This document shows positions 11,773 through 22,124 of a stretch of DNA of 54,815 bases, piece after piece. Numbering within the stretch: the stretch's first letter is position 1; every line of letters begins with the position of its first letter. The stretch is from positions 1 to 54,815 of the forward strand of contig CAICTM010000650.1 of the NCBI GenBank assembly GCA_903772945.1, in the 5' to 3' direction. The stretch is from Seminavis robusta (Eukaryota > Bacillariophyta > Bacillariophyceae > Naviculales > Naviculaceae). The notes under the pieces are model-generated. The model ran no database searches. It worked only from the letters and a program-made list of their open reading frames with translations, and had not been told where the DNA came from. Made by a program: the position numbers and the translations under genes.

Positions 11773-11834
11773 AGAGGATTTCGCCAGAGGATTTCGCCAG
11801 AGGATTTCGCCAGAGGATTTCGCAGAGGATTTCG
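11773..11834 (+). repeat. 13-bp tandem repeat AGAGGATTTCGCC, about five copies
   Basis: Three full 13-bp copies (11773, 11786, 11799) are followed by a 12-bp and an 11-bp copy. A second direct repeat with a 43-bp period (ATTCAGTAGCCGCAGAGGTACT at 11888 and 11931) follows. Both lie in the leader of the broken ORF at 11998. Confidence 0.9.
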
Positions 11835-11997
11835 AATTTGAGCGAGATAGTGAAGCAAGACAATAAAACCGAGGTCATCCCTTCCGTATTCAGTAGCCGC
11901 AGAGGTACTTCGCAGAGGTGTACTTACCGCATTCAGTAGCCGCAGAGGTACTGCACCACCGCAGCCGAGGATATATCCGCTTTCCTCGCCGAAGAAA

Positions 11998-12440
11998 ATG
12001 AGTGCGAGTACGAAAGAGGCGCCGGCTGGTATCGACCACTACATCCGGGACCTGTACTCCAGTGGACGGTTCCCCAAGGTGGACGACAACGGCATGGTGT
12101 TCTTGGCGGCTGTTGGCAAGATAGGACGTGCCTCTGTGAAAGCTAGGACTCCTCAACCAGTGGTTGGATTCTTCAAAAAAACTGACTGCCAAGCAGAAAG
12201 AAGTCTTTGATAACTCAGTCCAGCACGCAATCGAGCACTATGGTAGCGCCGCCAACACGGACAATGTTGCCGTGCTCGCTGCTGAATCATTCGATCGAAT
12301 GCACTTCAACATGATGCAGCAGGGACGCTTGTTCAGATGGCCAGGATCAATCCATCCCAAAGACAAAGTCGAAGATGCAGGAGGCTCTGCTGCAGTGCTT
12401 TGAGGGCAAGCCAGAAGACCATGTGTTCCACTCCCACTAG
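11998..12440 (+). pseudogene. Broken ORF of unknown family, three frames
   Basis: A protein can be followed through three frames. It starts MSASTKEAPAGIDHYIRDLY at 11998, continues through SGRFPKVDDNGMVFLAAVGKIG, shifts near 12150 (next to an A6 run) into KKLTAKQKEVFDNSVQHAIE and QQGRLFRWPGSIHPKDKVEDA, and shifts again near 12375 into MQEALLQCFEGKPEDHVFHSH with a stop at 12438-12440. The even amino-acid quality on both sides of each break argues for a once intact gene of about 145 aa. No function is recognised. It could be a gag-like or other retroelement-borne reading frame, given the repeat-rich leader and the hairpins immediately downstream. Short introns are a less likely alternative because no good GT-AG pair was found. 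Confidence 0.4.
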
Positions 12441-12456
12441 CTAGCTAGCTTGGTGG

Positions 12457-12515
12457 TTGGGCCCCAAAGGGCCCAATCTTTATGGTTCAGAGCCCCCTGC
12501 GGGGGCTCAACCTTT
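12457..12515. repeat. Double GC-rich hairpin
   Basis: Two perfect 8-bp stems stand side by side: TTGGGCCC / GGGCCCAA with a CAAA loop (12457-12476) and GAGCCCCC / GGGGGCTC with a TGC loop (12490-12508). Each is followed by the near-identical tail TCTTTAT or CCTTTAT. The block begins 17 bp after the stop of the broken ORF and is flanked by CTAGCTAGCTAG runs. Confidence 0.85.
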
Positions 12516-12559
12516 ATAGTACTAGCTTAAAAAATTTTCGCTAGATACTAGCTAGCTAG

Positions 12560-14218
12560 CTAGTACATGTATGTACTCATTGTAGTACCGTGGTGCTGAG
12601 CTCACACCTCACTGCACACAAAGCCGGTATCAAACCACGCAGCACACTGGAGGGGAGGAGCTGAAGATGGGGCTATTTCTATCAAGCAACAACCGACAGC
12701 GACTAGTATTGCTTTGCCTGCCTGTACATTGCTTCTTCGCTCCATCTGTAGTTAGTTACATTTGCTTCTTGCTTGCTTTGTTTTGCGTGGTCCTGCCTGG
12801 CTGTGACAGACAACACACCGATTGGTTCAAGTACCGTACACCAAGCAAGCAAAGCTCAGCCATAATAACAAGAAGGGAAGCTAGCACGAAAAAGATTGTT
12901 TCAAAGTTCCAAGCAAGGCTTAGTAAAGTCATACCATAGTAACAAGGAAAACTTGCTTGTCTCTTGTCTCCTGCGGGCAACACAGGTGTCGTTGGCCTGG
13001 CAACTGCCTGAATGAAACTGCCTGGCTTCGAGGACTACTCTAGCTACTAGTCACGAGCGGCAGCAAGAGCTGTTTGTACCGTACTAGTACGCTGACCAGG
13101 TAGTGTAGCTGCGGCCTGCTGTCAAGACATGTGGACCAACAAGACCAACTTCGTGAGGTCTCTGCAAACTCTTGCAGCCACGTGTGATCCAACGTCTCTG
13201 GCTGAGGAATTGATTATTTGTGCCCCTGGCTGATTGCTGCTTGTTACTACAGATAAAGGGTGGATTGTTCTTCCATGATGGCTGGCAATGGTACCGATAC
13301 GGATTGTCCTTGGCCACCAAACGTACCGGTATGCATACATGTACCGGTAGAGTACTGGTGATACCCACATAATAACTGACGCCAGATACGTTCTTCGGCT
13401 CGCATTGAGCGACAGCAGCGACTGTCTTCTTAGCAGGGCGGCCCGCTTTGGGCCGTTCGAATCGACTTTACTGCGCCAAAAGATTGGCTTGACATCGGAG
13501 GCCCATCCTCAGCGAGAGTGTCTGGTGAAAATGGCTGCCAGCCCTCTAGCAAGTGCTTGTGACAGGAGCGAAGGGCCACACGACGAGTTCCTGGAATGAA
13601 TGTCCTGAGCTGGCTGTGCATGTGCCATAGCTTTTGGACGTTCCTGTTCGTGTTCTTCTAGATGTCTATTGGTGTGTCCTGGCACTATTCTGATAGTTCT
13701 CCCGATCTGTGATTGAATCAATCCAACGCCTGTGGTACCGGTACTATTAATAGTAGCTCTGTTGTTCGCTGAGGCTTGGGCATTTTGTTCATTTGTTCTC
13801 CTAAACCAGACTACGACTCCCTTCTTCATGCTTCGATGGGTGATTGCGCTGTTTTCTTTCGTGGCTGCCCGCCTCGTAGGAATGACGACAACACGATACA
13901 ATGGGAATGGACTCCTCCCTTGACTCCCACTTCTCCTTTTCGAGGTCCTACCGGCTTTCATTCCCACAACAGCCGTGCCAAGCTGCTTGCAAACCCGGCA
14001 TCATCCATCGCAAAATGTTGCTTTACCAATGGTTTCCAATCATGCATTGCTCCTGGCTAGCTGGCACCCGGCCCTCAAGCCCAGGAGTCCGAATCGTGCA
14101 CGGCATTCTTTGACACCTGACCAATTCTCATAGAATCAATTTCACTTTTTTCCAACTAAGCAATCGAATCAAGAACAGAATAAGCTTCAGCAAGCAAGAA
14201 CTAACTAATCAAGAAGCA
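12560..14218. other. 1.6-kb spacer, no supported gene
   Basis: Several 60-150-aa open frames exist on both strands, most without an ATG. One plus-strand frame at 12667 (ATG) would give a 90-aa protein with a hydrophobic stretch (FAPSVVSYICFLLALFCVVL). It has no recognisable domain and is not called. The last 100 bp are the leader of the gene at 14219. Confidence 0.45.
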
Positions 14219-15097
14219 ATGATGTTTGAACGCCCCAGCCTAGTCCGCAAGAGACTCGCAATGCCAAGCAGCTACGCTGTTCCGAAAGGAGTGGCAATGG
14301 AACAATTGGTTGAATATGGAGGCCACTATGAGCTCCAAAAGTCCTGCCCCAAAGAAATGATGGCGCTCCTATCCCGAACCAAAGCACAGGAGACCTACAG
14401 CAGGTTTATGGATTGCATTTTCAAGGACAAATCAACTCGTGTGGGTCTGTTTGGAAGGTGGGACTTGGATCGGTTTGCGGCCGTCATGGAACAGTTCGAA
14501 GCGGAATTTGCCCTCCATGGGATCAAGGTTGTGCTATGCGAGCTCCAAATATCAAAGAGCTCCTATCTGTGGCTGGAATACATTGATCTGGGCGTCAATG
14601 ACCACTACGTCCCTCCCTACAATGTCGCGAACCAGTCCTCCACGCAGGAAATCAAGACCCACTCTAGTCAGCTCAAGTTCCCAAACGGGGTAGCGATCGA
14701 GCAGTTTGGGTACGGCCACAAGCAACTGGAGGAACAGGCAAGTCCTGATCTGGCCGCCCTGCTGAAAGAACGTGGTCTGATGACAGAGTACAACAAGATG
14801 GTGGATCAATGCAATGAATTTGCATTCCGTCGGGGTTATGGGGACGTTCGCAAACTGAGGGTAATTGTCTTACAGTACCAGGCTGCCTTCGCGGCCGAGG
14901 GGATTGATATTTTCATTTGCCAAAAGAAAGAGACTGTAGTTTGCAAAACTTGCATCTTTCGATGGCTGGAGTTTGTAGATCGGTCCCAACAACCTGATTA
15001 CCGGCCCCTTGACTGTTATTACCAGCCCCCAATTGCTGGCCTGCGGTTTGGAGGAAAGGTGTCCAAAAACAAGAATTCTCCAGCTAGAAGGCCCTAG
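14219..15097 (+). CDS. Hypothetical protein made of two copies of an unknown domain, 292 aa
   Basis: I do not recognise the family. The protein is an internal duplication. Residues about 22-123 (PKGVAMEQLVEYG, AQETYSRFMDC, MEQFEAEFALHGIKVVLCE, YLWLEYIDL) align by eye with residues about 155-254 (PNGVAIEQFGYG, MTEYNKMVDQC, VLQYQAAFAAEGIDIFICQ, FRWLEFVDR). Shared features are a P-x-GVA-[ML/IE]Q start, an Ala/Glu-rich helix, an h-GI-h-h-x-h-C core and an aromatic W-L-E end. No signal peptide or membrane segment. The start at 14219 (ATG ATG) is preceded by an A-rich leader, and the frame is uninterrupted to TAG at 15097. Cytosolic or nuclear location is inferred from the absence of targeting sequence. 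Confidence 0.7.
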   Translation: MMFERPSLVRKRLAMPSSYAVPKGVAMEQLVEYGGHYELQKSCPKEMMALLSRTKAQETYSRFMDCIFKDKSTRVGLFGRWDLDRFAAVMEQFEAEFALHGIKVVLCELQISKSSYLWLEYIDLGVNDHYVPPYNVANQSSTQEIKTHSSQLKFPNGVAIEQFGYGHKQLEEQASPDLAALLKERGLMTEYNKMVDQCNEFAFRRGYGDVRKLRVIVLQYQAAFAAEGIDIFICQKKETVVCKTCIFRWLEFVDRSQQPDYRPLDCYYQPPIAGLRFGGKVSKNKNSPARRP

Positions 15098-15247
15098 ACT
15101 AATGATTATAAAGAGATCTACGCTAAACGTCATATTTTGTCTCAACTAAACCAAACTATGGGTCAAAACGGACATGTAATTTGGCTTATGATCTAGCGTA
15201 TTAGTAGCTTAGCTGACTGGTGTTGGTGCATGCATACCGCACGATAG

Positions 15248-15715
15248 CTACCTCTGAATACTATTACTATTGGTGCTGCTGGCCTTGATGTTTTCTCTGA
15301 TTTGGCGTTTCATGTGTTTGCTGGACTGAACCACTTTTAAGAAATCTTCCATTTCGTCCATGTGAGCTTGCAATGACGGAACTTTGTCTTTTTTCTTGCT
15401 GCGCCTCTCCTTCTTTTCCTTGGTACTACCGGTAGTACTAGTACTAGTATTAATAAAGCCAGCAGCTTCATCTAACGCTTGCTCTTCTTTCTTCTTTTGC
15501 CGTCTTCGTCGTTGCTGATCTTCCAGCGGCAACTCTTCCCTTGCCTCCAATGCCGCCGCCGACGCAGACTTGTCCATATCTCCTGTTGAGGACAGCATGG
15601 CTGAAGCTGCCCCATTCCCGTTGCTGTTGTTCCACGAAGAGTTCATCATGCTGCTGTTGTTGATACTAGAGGAGGTATCAATATCCAGAGGAGCTGAAGC
15701 GTGTGCGTTTCCCAT
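15248..15715 (-). CDS. Small Ser/Asn- and Lys/Glu-rich protein with N-myristoylation-type start, 155 aa
   Basis: The N-terminus MGNAHASA has Gly at position 2 and a small residue at position 6, fitting the consensus used by N-myristoyltransferase after Met removal. This predicts a membrane-tethered protein. Residues 10-60 are Ser/Asn-rich. Residues 62-80 (ALEAREELPLEDQQRRRRQK) and 98-112 (KEKKERRSKKKDK) are strongly charged, and the C-terminal part (HMDEMEDFLKVVQSSKHMKR) looks helical. No known domain. The ATG at 15715 is the only sensible start. It is convergent with the duplicated-domain gene, whose stop is about 150 bp away. Confidence 0.55.
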   Translation of the reverse strand: MGNAHASAPLDIDTSSSINNSSMMNSSWNNSNGNGAASAMLSSTGDMDKSASAAALEAREELPLEDQQRRRRQKKKEEQALDEAAGFINTSTSTTGSTKEKKERRSKKKDKVPSLQAHMDEMEDFLKVVQSSKHMKRQIRENIKASSTNSNSIQR

Positions 15716-16987
15716 CTTGACCAGAACAAAACTAGCTAGCTAGTACTAGTAGTGAGGTTACAAGTTAGAAGGTTAGGTTAGATAGTCTAGAAGATGCTTC
15801 GAAAATCAAATCCAAATTGTGAGATACAGAAGTCAATGCGTAGAAACCAAAGAGCTAGCTAGCCATTTCAGTTTCGCGTTTTAGGTAAAGCCTGAAAGGA
15901 GCCTGTCAAGACCTCATGTTTATCACATAAGAGCCTTGGGCCCCAGTTAGAAAGTTAAGGATCACTATTGACTTAACAATCATCAATACTCAAAGAGTAA
16001 GGCTGATTGTTGAACAGCATGCAAGGCTCTAGAAAGCAAGTCCGTTATATCTCTATAGCTTCTCCAAGGCTGTAATTTTGTGGGTTCAGCGGAAGCAAGC
16101 TCCAACGCAATCTTACGATTTATCATTCCTATTTGTGATTAATGATGTTAAAACCCACTTCAACTACAAGAGGCACCACGTTATTTCTTTTGGTTTCCCG
16201 TCCTTGAGTGGAGAAGCAGCGTGGAAGGTGGACGGAATTGCTTTCCACGCTCCGAATCATGGCAGCGGAGAGCATGCAACGAGATGCACGGAGCTTCGTC
16301 GTGATTAGCAACAACTATACAGAGTAGATCTAGTCTGTTTGATAGATTTTGCATTCCTATGCCATGATCAGCTCGAAGTACATGTACTGGGAAGGGGAGG
16401 GAAAAGACCATAAGATATGGTTTGCTTGGCTCCATCATTCCATCGTATGCAGCCGTTTTAGAAACTCGATTGTGTGTTGCCCATCTATACATGTAGTACC
16501 TGCAGTATTTGTTTCTCACAATCTCACTATAGCTTGGTGTCGTGAGCACCATGTGCTCTACGTACTTGTACTTCAAACTCGAATCAGTGGACGAGCAAAT
16601 GAACCAAGCAAGAGTTACAGTCAGACGCAAGGAAGATAGAATGTTTTTATAGTGCATGTTTGATGCAACAGTGCTACAATGCAGGCAGGAAGCACAAGTA
16701 CTAGTCATCGGAATGAGACCTGGCAAGACTGAAGATTGTGGGCCGCATCAATAAGGTTTTGGCCAGGCCAACAAGGAGCTGCAATGACGGATGTCTGTGC
16801 ATCAAGGAATCATTGCTGTATCTTCTCCAACGCTAGTAAATAGTAGGAGGGCTGAAGGCATCGCACAAGACGGGTTGCTACATGTATATGTCCTTGGTCA
16901 TATGTAGATAGTAGTTGCTTATTTTTAGAATGGCTCATATGCACTCGTTTGTCTTCTAACAGGAAGCTCTGATGAGCTTGCTTGCTT
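15716..16987. other. 1.27-kb spacer, no supported gene
   Basis: Only short overlapping frames on both strands. The open frames at 16.98-17.4 kb on the plus strand are antisense shadows of the Cys-module gene. Confidence 0.5.
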
Positions 16988-18136
16988 TTAAGGTGGGCAT
17001 GGAGGGAACTCACAGATCCGCGTATCTCGCACCACGAAGCTTCCATCGGGGCAGAACTGAATGTCGCGATCGCATTGAGGTGTTTCCGACGGTTCTTCTT
17101 CGGGTGTGGACTCCTCAGTGGTGGAGCCTTCGGGGCAAGCAGAGAACTCACAGTTGTTGGAAGGATCACGGCCAACATAGGTGATGCCATCTGGACAAAC
17201 TTGACTATCTACCCAACAAGCTCCTTGGGGGCACTCTTCAAGCTCGCAGTTGGGACCCGAGTAGGTAACAGACGTCAAGTCTGTGCACAGTTTAATCTGC
17301 CGGGGGCATGCTACTTGTGGTGTTTCGGATGGCTCTTGTTCCGATGTCGGTGGGGAGGGGTCAGGACAAGCAGGGAACTCACAATTGTTGTCAGGATCAC
17401 GGCTAACGAAGGATCCATCTGAGCAAAGTTGAATGGAACGAGGACACAAGACTGCTGCTGGTTGTGGAGTTTCTGTTGGAGATGTTTGGTCCTCCTTCTG
17501 TTGTCCGTCCGGTCCACCGTTATTGTCTGTGTTGCTGCTGTTAGTCGTTAGCGTGTCAGTAAGGTCTTCTACGGTGACTGTAGAGCTGGATTGGGAAGTC
17601 GTTGTAGGTTCCCCGTTGGTATTGTCATTGGCATTGTCATTGGCATTGGAGGGGCACTGTGTCTGGTCGCAGACCTTTGTAACTCCGTCGTCACAAGGAA
17701 TGAGGAGTTCTATGAAGCAAGCTCCTTCTGGACAAGAGTCAAAGGCGCAGTTATTGGTGCCATTGCGGCCAATAGCAGTGCCGTCAGAACAGATTCTTGC
17801 ATCTCTGGTGCAGGCCATTGTCTCTGGGAAAGTGGTTGCTTCTGAAGTGCTATTTGAGTTCTTGTCTTTCTTGTTGAAGAGGGCACCAATCACAAGAGCT
17901 GTTGGAACCAGGATACCAATCACTAGCACAACCAGGCCAATCTTGGTGTTGCGTTCTCGACGCACTCTGGAAGACATACTACTAGTAGTATCTAGCTCGC
18001 CCTCTTGCTCAGAGATCTTGTCATTCGACTCGGGGGAAGCGTGCGTTACTGTGATATCGATGTCAACATCACTGAAGGTTTCGGAAGGATCCTCCGTGAG
18101 ATCTTGTTCTTGTTTGGATGCTGTGTGGACGCTCAT
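16988..18136 (-). CDS. Single-pass membrane protein with repeated Cys modules, 382 aa
   Basis: The protein starts with an acidic cytosolic stretch (residues 1-58), has a basic collar (RVRRERNTK) and a hydrophobic segment IGLVVLVIGILVPTALVIGA (about 67-87). The order basic-then-hydrophobic predicts N-terminus inside (type II). The rest is extracellular or lumenal and consists of about six Cys modules of the pattern C-x2-D/S-I-Q-x-C-x-DG-x2-V-x-RD-x4-C-EF-x2-CP, for example near the C-terminus. Between them are Thr/Ser/Asn-rich linkers with SSNTDNN-type N-glycosylation candidates. Such modules occur in diatom surface proteins; their ligands are unknown. The ATG at 18136 gives MSVHTASKQEQD. The stop directly follows the last module, so the protein looks complete. 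No intron needed. Confidence 0.75.
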   Translation of the reverse strand: MSVHTASKQEQDLTEDPSETFSDVDIDITVTHASPESNDKISEQEGELDTTSSMSSRVRRERNTKIGLVVLVIGILVPTALVIGALFNKKDKNSNSTSEATTFPETMACTRDARICSDGTAIGRNGTNNCAFDSCPEGACFIELLIPCDDGVTKVCDQTQCPSNANDNANDNTNGEPTTTSQSSSTVTVEDLTDTLTTNSSNTDNNGGPDGQQKEDQTSPTETPQPAAVLCPRSIQLCSDGSFVSRDPDNNCEFPACPDPSPPTSEQEPSETPQVACPRQIKLCTDLTSVTYSGPNCELEECPQGACWVDSQVCPDGITYVGRDPSNNCEFSACPEGSTTEESTPEEEPSETPQCDRDIQFCPDGSFVVRDTRICEFPPCPP

Positions 18137-19998
18137 TGTTTCTAGCTAGCAATTGCTTTTATCTGATGTTGCTATTTGTTGTTGTTTCAGATTTGTGAGG
18201 ATGTTGGCAAAGCTGCTGGGTGGTACTCATGACAGAGCATACAATGTCATGATACTCCATGAAGCTCCTGCGCTGAAAGCGCTAAACCTCTATCGTGCTC
18301 TCGTGCTCCACCGCACTCGGAACTGGCAATCCGGGCCATAACTGTGACTGACGAGGCAAACGAAATCATTCGCGTCAAAGGTCGAGTCGACTCAGTCGAG
18401 TCATCCAGTATCACCAGCCCAAATCACCGGTACCGGTACCGCTATGCCTCCACTCTGCTTCGTGCTCCCCAGGTCGCGAACCATAGTTCACAAGACCTGC
18501 AGCCACTGGCTGCAACAGCATACCTTGGGTCCGGGCCTCACCAGGTTGAACGAGGAGTGACATGTTGGCGGCATTGTTTCCTTGCTGGTGACTGGATTGC
18601 TTGCTTGGTACCGGTGCCGTAAGTTGGCTTACTCCAGAATAGGTACTCTCTTCACAGCTATAAGCAACGACACTACTGTACTTTGTTTTAAGTTTAGCCT
18701 TCATCAGCAAACCTAGCTTGCTAGACTGTTGTCAACTTACTATGTCGCTCACGCCTCGAATCCAAGGAAGGAAGAATAGTCGGCCGAAGCGAAAAAGTCA
18801 ACTATTACTAGTATCAGTAGGAGCGAGCATCGTGTTGCTTCTTCCACAACGACACCAACACAATAGTGGTAATGGTTGCCGAGATTGAGAACAAGAGGAG
18901 GGCTACCTACATGGTTGGCTCACCGTTCCCCGCCACGCTACCGGTACCAACGCTGTTCTTCCTCGCGGGGACCCCAGGTTGCAGGACTGTCTTTGATTTT
19001 CAATCACGGTACTTTCTTCAGGCAGGTCAGGCAAGAATCGGTATATCCACAAGGGTACCATCAGTTGCTTCTGAGTGACAGCCTTCGTCCTTTAGATGCC
19101 CTTGTGTACTAGTAGCTCCTGGTGCCATAGTTGCTTCTTGGATCAGTTGCTCCTTTCTGGTTTAGTGAGAGCTTTCGGTATCAAAAGTGATGCGAGCTTG
19201 CTTGTTTCGCTTTGTGCCGCCCATTGTGAGCAAAGCAATGGAATTCACTGGCTGCGTGTCGCATGATTGGACCATTCAAGCAACCTGGAGGCTCGTGGTA
19301 ATGCAATGAGCGAGACGAGTGGATAGTTTGTCGCTCCCTACATATATCAGTACTGCCTAGCTAGGAGACCACGGTCGAACGCCAACGAGCAGCACGCTAA
19401 CTCCCATGACACCTGCATCATGGCGGGTCCTTCTACTAGCTAGCACGACCAGTCACGGCCCAAGTATCACCATCAGGGCAGCAGGGATGATTGTGAACTG
19501 GAGCTCCACAGTAACTGTTACTCCCAAGAGCCCCACTCGGACGAACCGAAAAAGTGGGGTCCTCAACCCGCAAGCAACTTTAGGATAACGCTGCTTGTGG
19601 GCGAGGAGGATGTGCCATGGGCATGCATCAGGATCAACAGAATACTGAAACTTCTGGTGGGCACGGGTCGGGACGTGGAGGGAGAAGGATCGGATATGTT
19701 CGTTGATCTGGAGGTAATATGGATCTAATCAATGAGGCCAACAATCGTCTGGTGGCTCTACTTGCAGCAAGTCTATGCTGTGGCTGCCAACGACCTACGA
19801 GTTAGCTCTGGCTGTTTCTCTCTGACTTTCTATTTTATCCTATCCTGCCCATGTATCCATAAGTGTCTCTAGCAAGAAATGATGAAACCAACTTGAAATT
19901 CCTTCTGATTCTAGCTATAGCGCTAGCTAGCTAGCATTTTTTAAAAAAAAACATCTGCATTCAAAAGGTAGCAGCAGACTTTCAAACTTAGCTAGTAT
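18137..19998. other. 1.86-kb spacer; one short membrane ORF possible
   Basis: Nothing convincing. At 18742-18888 (plus) a 48-aa ORF begins MSLTPRIQGRKNSRPKRK and continues into a hydrophobic stretch LLLVSVGASIVLLL, the pattern of a type II membrane protein's first exon, but no continuing exon was found. Confidence 0.4.
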
Positions 19999-20563
19999 TT
20001 ATATATCCAGCCCCTCTGCTTCCCATAGGTCCACCAATATATCAACCATTTGAACCAGAGGAATGGATCTTGGGAATCTGGGAGGCTCGTCTTCCGTAGC
20101 CGTTTGTCTTGGCATGGCAAACACGACCTCAATGATTTCGTCTACTTCAATGGGGACTGCGGCCGGTCGTGCGGTAGAGTCCGTGTCGCTCTTACCGTCG
20201 GCTCGATTGGAATGATTGCTGCTGTTCTGATGACCTAGCCATTGCGTACGGCTTTGCTCCCACAATCGGAGACCTGCCATGAACAATAATAATAATGAAA
20301 TAAATCATGAGAAACAACAATAATAATAGTCCAACCGAGCAATCATCCACTTATGCATACTGTACCCTGATTGACAAACTCTCTTTCCTGAGCAGCACTG
20401 CTTTCTCCTTGCTTCGCCTCTTCTCCGCTATTACCCGTTGGATTCTCGCTCGCCATCTTGTCTGCGATCTTGCTGTGCCGTCTTCCGCTTGCTCAATTGT
20501 TGTGTGCTGCTCGGTTTTTGGAGGCAACCGAAAAAGTGCTGGCTCAATGACCTGAAAAGTCAT
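19999..20563 (-). CDS. Gag1-clamp/DUF4050-like protein, two exons (152 aa as read)
   Basis: Exon 2 (20273-19999) contains LRLWEQSRTQWLG and the C-terminus PLVQMVDILVDLWEAEGLDI. The Leu-Trp-Glu...Arg-x-x-Trp-Leu box and the DILVDLWEAEG ending recall the DUF4050 (Gag1-like clamp) family from memory. Exon 1 (20563-20380) is Gln/Arg/Lys-rich (TARSQTRWRARIQRVIAEKRRSKEK) and probably helical. The proposed intron is 20379-20274 (106 nt), donor GTTTGT and acceptor GGCAG, phase 1, which joins the two frames exactly. The start of exon 1, ATGACTTTTCAG, itself resembles an acceptor, so another exon may lie upstream. Alternatively translation starts at ATG 20280 (MAGLRLWEQ). Family assignment is tentative. 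Confidence 0.5.
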
Positions 20564-22106
20564 GATAAAGATTTAAAGGGCATAAAACCCGGTACGACAT
20601 CAAGGGTTTAGGGTTGCAATCACAGTTCGAAGTATTGCTTAGAGATAAGGCTAACTATTAATACCTGAAACGCTGCTGCACATCATGATAAAACAGCCAC
20701 CGGTGCTACTGTGCATACTGGTACCGATACCGTAGCCAGCCCAAGGCAATCGGTGGGACGGCTTTGGTGGCACAGATCCTTGCTGGGCTGCTTTCATCAA
20801 CTATTCTGATTCTGCAGAGCCCGCTCTATCCTGAAGTGTAGCCCTGCACGGTCCTGAACATACCGTAGGAAATGGCTTAGAGCTCGAAGGGATACCGGTA
20901 GGTGCGGCCTCCTTTAGAATACTTTGAAGCAAGTTCTTGAAATAAGTTGGCAAGGAACCATTCAAGCAGACAAGCAGCCAGTCAGAAACCCATCCATCCT
21001 CTAGCTAGGTTTCGTTGGGACAGGCAGCCTTCTTCAGTAGCATGCAGAAGATTCGATTCCAACCCATTTTCTCCCAGCACAACAACAGCAGCACAAGAGC
21101 CAAGATTTTTGAAGAGGTGGTTGGACCTGCAGAAGCAGCTACTATCTCTTTATTTCCAGATTTGGTTGCAACGAAAAGAAGCACCATCATCGCCTTTTAA
21201 AAGCTGGCCACTAGCTATCCAGATAGTGCAGCTTTCCTATAGTTGGCGTTGGGTGAACGAGTTCCAGCAAGCCAGTAGTCAGGGAATAGGCCCACGTGCT
21301 TCTGCTTCCTCTTTGTCAACAGGCAGCACCACAACAACGCAACGCAATCAAGAACTCGGTTCCAGGCCACGCTTATTCTTGTCATTATTCTCTCAGCTGA
21401 CTTGGAAGTCCAAAAGCCATCTGAATTTCTCCGGTGAATTCTTCTCGCCATTGTCTTTCTTTCCGTTGGTGGCCACTTTGAAAAGCAAATTTTTCTTCTG
21501 TTGCTTCAAAATTTAATTACTGAAGTAGCTCTTCCTTGCCATACAGTACATGTACTCCATCCCAGGTACGGTACTCAGAGTGCAGTTTACAGTTCAAAGG
21601 TGGCTGCTTTGGGAGTTTGGGAGGCTTTTTAGGCGGCCACTGGTAACCACAAGAAGGCTGCGCTGGAACGTAATCACAGATCACACAGCTCCTGGAACAA
21701 TCCTATAACATTCGGACCTGTTAATTCCTGGATGCCAAGCCACTAGCTAGAGGCATTGGAGCATTGGAGCCAGCAATTGAGCTGTAATTACATGTAATTG
21801 ATATGATCACACAAGAAGTTCCAATGTGGCCACGTGGGGAAAAATATCATTTGTGCGCTGTTTAGAGCCATTCGGCAGCAACGCGCAGCTCCAAGTGCAG
21901 TCGTTACGTCGTTACCAGCGTTCAAGCCAACATCTAAACATCTCCACGAGAATCCCGCAAATCTTCCCACAAAATTTCTTTGCCTTTCTCAGCTGTTTTT
22001 AACGTCCGCAACATCTTCCTCTTCCGGAAGTTGCAGTGACGAACATAGCTCGAATATTATTGTTTTCTTTTTATCAAGGCAACTTTTAATTAAAAGAGCT
22101 CTCAAG

Positions 22107-22124
22107 ATCTCGAGATCTCGAGAT
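22107..22124. repeat. 18-bp perfect palindrome ATCTCGAGATCTCGAGAT
   Basis: Self-complementary over its whole length; it consists of two overlapping CTCGAG (XhoI-type) hexamers around AGATCT. Sits in a gene-poor stretch. Confidence 0.9.

Noticed and set aside
13509..13967. 152-aa minus-strand open frame
   Set aside because: No recognisable features and overlapped by equally long frames on the other strand; typical of random open sequence.
20947..21516. 189-aa plus-strand open frame
   Set aside because: It has no ATG start (opens with TTG), no domain and a composition like translated spacer.
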